The translations under genes were made by a program, and so were the position numbers. DNA of 64,000 nucleotides from Klebsiella oxytoca (lineage in GTDB: Bacteria; Pseudomonadota; Gammaproteobacteria; Enterobacterales; Enterobacteriaceae). The number at the start of each line of letters is the position of its first letter. Within the stretch, counting starts at the first letter, position 1. Shown one piece after another: positions 62,668 through 64,000 of the stretch. The DNA is taken from the NCBI RefSeq assembly GCF_009707385.1, contig NZ_CP046115.1:186001-250000 (forward strand), given 5' to 3'. The notes under the pieces were generated by a model. The model did not search any database. It saw nothing but the letters and a program-made list of their open reading frames with translations, and was not told the origin of the DNA.

Positions 62668-62977
62668 ATCGGGAATCGCTGAAGTAAACGTACAGCGGAC
62701 GATCGTTTTCCAGTAAACAGAGCATTTTACCCTCGATATTCCCTTCTTTTTCCAGCGTGGCGGTCAGCTGCGTCGCGATATGCTGGCTGCCTACCTGTTC
62801 ATCGTATCGTTCGATATTAATATCGGTGATAGCCAGGTGCTTTAGGCGATCGCTTGCAGGATTCTGCGTCATTTTACTGATGCCCCATGAATGGCATGAC
62901 TGAGCGATATCCCGTTCACCAGCGAGTGCAGCGGCAGAAAATATAGTTAGCAGGAAAATGATTGATGGTATTCTCAT
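62666..62977 (-). CDS. Hypothetical small exported protein
   Basis: A 103-residue protein I do not recognise. The first 19 residues (MRIPSIIFLLTIFSAAALA) are a clear Sec signal peptide with an Ala-x-Ala cleavage site; the mature part (about 84 residues) has two cysteines (QSCHSWG and MLCLLEN) that could form a disulfide, so it is probably periplasmic. AAGGA lies about 12 bases before the ATG. It occupies the fre-fadA gap, which has no gene in E. coli. It lies beyond the fadBA terminator, so it needs its own promoter. Confidence 0.7.
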   Translation of the reverse strand: MRIPSIIFLLTIFSAAALAGERDIAQSCHSWGISKMTQNPASDRLKHLAITDINIERYDEQVGSQHIATQLTATLEKEGNIEGKMLCLLENDRPLYVYFSDSR

Positions 62978-63037
62978 AACTCGTTATTATCCTTAATAAT
63001 TATTGCGTACGTAGCGATAATAACTGAATAGCAGAAA

Positions 63038-63063
63038 TAAAAAACCCGCCCCTGACAGGCGGG
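63038..63063 (-). terminator. Terminator of the fadBA operon
   Basis: Read on the minus strand, CCCGCC-TGTCAGG-GGCGGG is followed by TTTTTTATTT, a standard intrinsic terminator. It lies 413 bases past the fadA stop, with three tandem repeats between. Confidence 0.85.
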
Positions 63064-63090
63064 AAGAACGGCAACTAAACCCTCTCTCTT

Positions 63091-63475
63091 CGCCATTGTC
63101 ACCATAACTGCGTTGGCTGCGTTCATTCACCCGAATCACTTACTATATGTAAGCTCATCGGGATTTATTCACTTGCCGCCTTGTTCTGGCACCAATGGCT
63201 TTGAGATGACTCTTCGATTCGCCATTGTCACCATCGCTGCGTTGGCTGCGTTCATTCACCCGAAGCACTTACTATATTTAAGCCCATCGGGAGTCATTTA
63301 CTTGCCGCCTTGTTCTGGCACCAATGGCTTTGAGACGACTCTTCGATTCGCCATTGTCACCAAAACTGCGTTGGCTGCGTTCATTCACCCGAAGCACTTA
63401 CTATATGTAAGCTCATCGGGATTTATTCACTTGCCGCTTTGTTCTGGCACCAATGGCTTTGAGATAACTCTTTGA

Positions 63476-63477
<2 letters not shown>
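63091..63477. repeat. Three tandem 129-bp ERIC-like palindromes
   Basis: Three copies (63091-63219, 63220-63348, 63349-63477) follow each other head to tail with an exact 129-bp period and a few substitutions each. Every copy is itself an imperfect palindrome: GCCATTGTCACC at one end, GGCACCAATGGC at the other, with CACTTACTATATGTAAG at the centre, and carries the ERIC-like words GCGTTGGCTGCG and CTTGCCGCCTTG. They fill the gap from the fadBA terminator to the fadA stop codon; the last copy overlaps the stop codon by two bases. Confidence 0.93.

Positions 63478-64000
<523 letters not shown>

Noticed and set aside
63113..63475. A 120-codon plus-strand open frame with three repeats of about 43 residues
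   Set aside because: It is the translation of the 129-bp tandem palindromes; the period is a multiple of three, so the frame stays open. No ribosome-binding site and no family resemblance.

Overview
The window is a chromosomal segment of an enterobacterium (family Enterobacteriaceae, with gene order and protein sequences very close to Escherichia, Klebsiella and Enterobacter). Evidence is the near-complete E. coli-type order gppA-rhlB-trxA-rho-wec cluster-yifK-argX-hisR-leuT-proM-glmZ-hemYXDC-cyaA-cyaY-lptM-dapF-yigA-xerC-yigB-uvrD-corA-rarD-yigI-pldA-recQ-rhtC-rhtB-pldB-yigL-yigM-metR-metE-ysgA-udp-rmuC-ubiEJB-tatABCD-rfaH-ubiD-fre-fadA, and several ERIC-type intergenic repeats. I cannot fix the genus from sequence alone. 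No IS element, prophage or CRISPR array was seen.

Layout. 1-1163: a divergent pair, an ADP-ribosylglycohydrolase (YegU-like, cut by the window edge) and a HutC/GntR regulator, with a palindrome between them. 1253-6400: gppA and rhlB on the minus strand, trxA and rho on the plus strand. 6643-19424: the complete 12-gene enterobacterial common antigen (ECA) cluster, from lipid-carrier priming (WecA) through sugar-nucleotide synthesis (WecB/C, RffG/H, WecE/D), glycosyl transfer (WecG, WecF), flipping (WzxE), polymerisation (WzyE) and chain-length control (WzzE). 19665-22104: permease yifK, four tRNAs, and the small RNA GlmZ, which here carries an ERIC element inside it. 22179-29202: haem-synthesis operon hemCDXY on the minus strand, divergent from cyaA. 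29385-36761: cyaY, lptM, the overlapping dapF-yigA-xerC-yigB set, LexA-controlled uvrD, and corA with its leader peptide. 36804-49817: transporters, phospholipases, recQ, and the divergent metR/metE pair. 49971-57174: a signal-less solute-binding-like protein, ysgA, udp, rmuC and the ubiquinone genes ubiEJB. 57330-64000: tatABCD, rfaH, ubiD, fre, a small exported protein, and the 3' part of fadA.

The most interesting signal is the 126-bp ERIC repeat lying within glmZ: both flanking halves, the terminator and the glmS-pairing region are retained, so the sRNA would be about 335 nt with a long extra hairpin in place of the apical loop of its second stem. Other points worth attention are three exact-period (129 bp) tandem ERIC-like palindromes between fadA and its terminator, an ERIC-like end that appears to supply the gppA ribosome-binding site, an ERIC in the metE leader, a hexanucleotide Ala-Pro microsatellite in hemX, a disrupted rhoL leader peptide, and accessory genes dropped into otherwise conserved junctions (Rpn nuclease between rhtC and rhtB, a cytoplasmic solute-binding-like protein after metE, a small exported protein before fadA). 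All comparisons with E. coli are from memory of the family sequences, not from a search.
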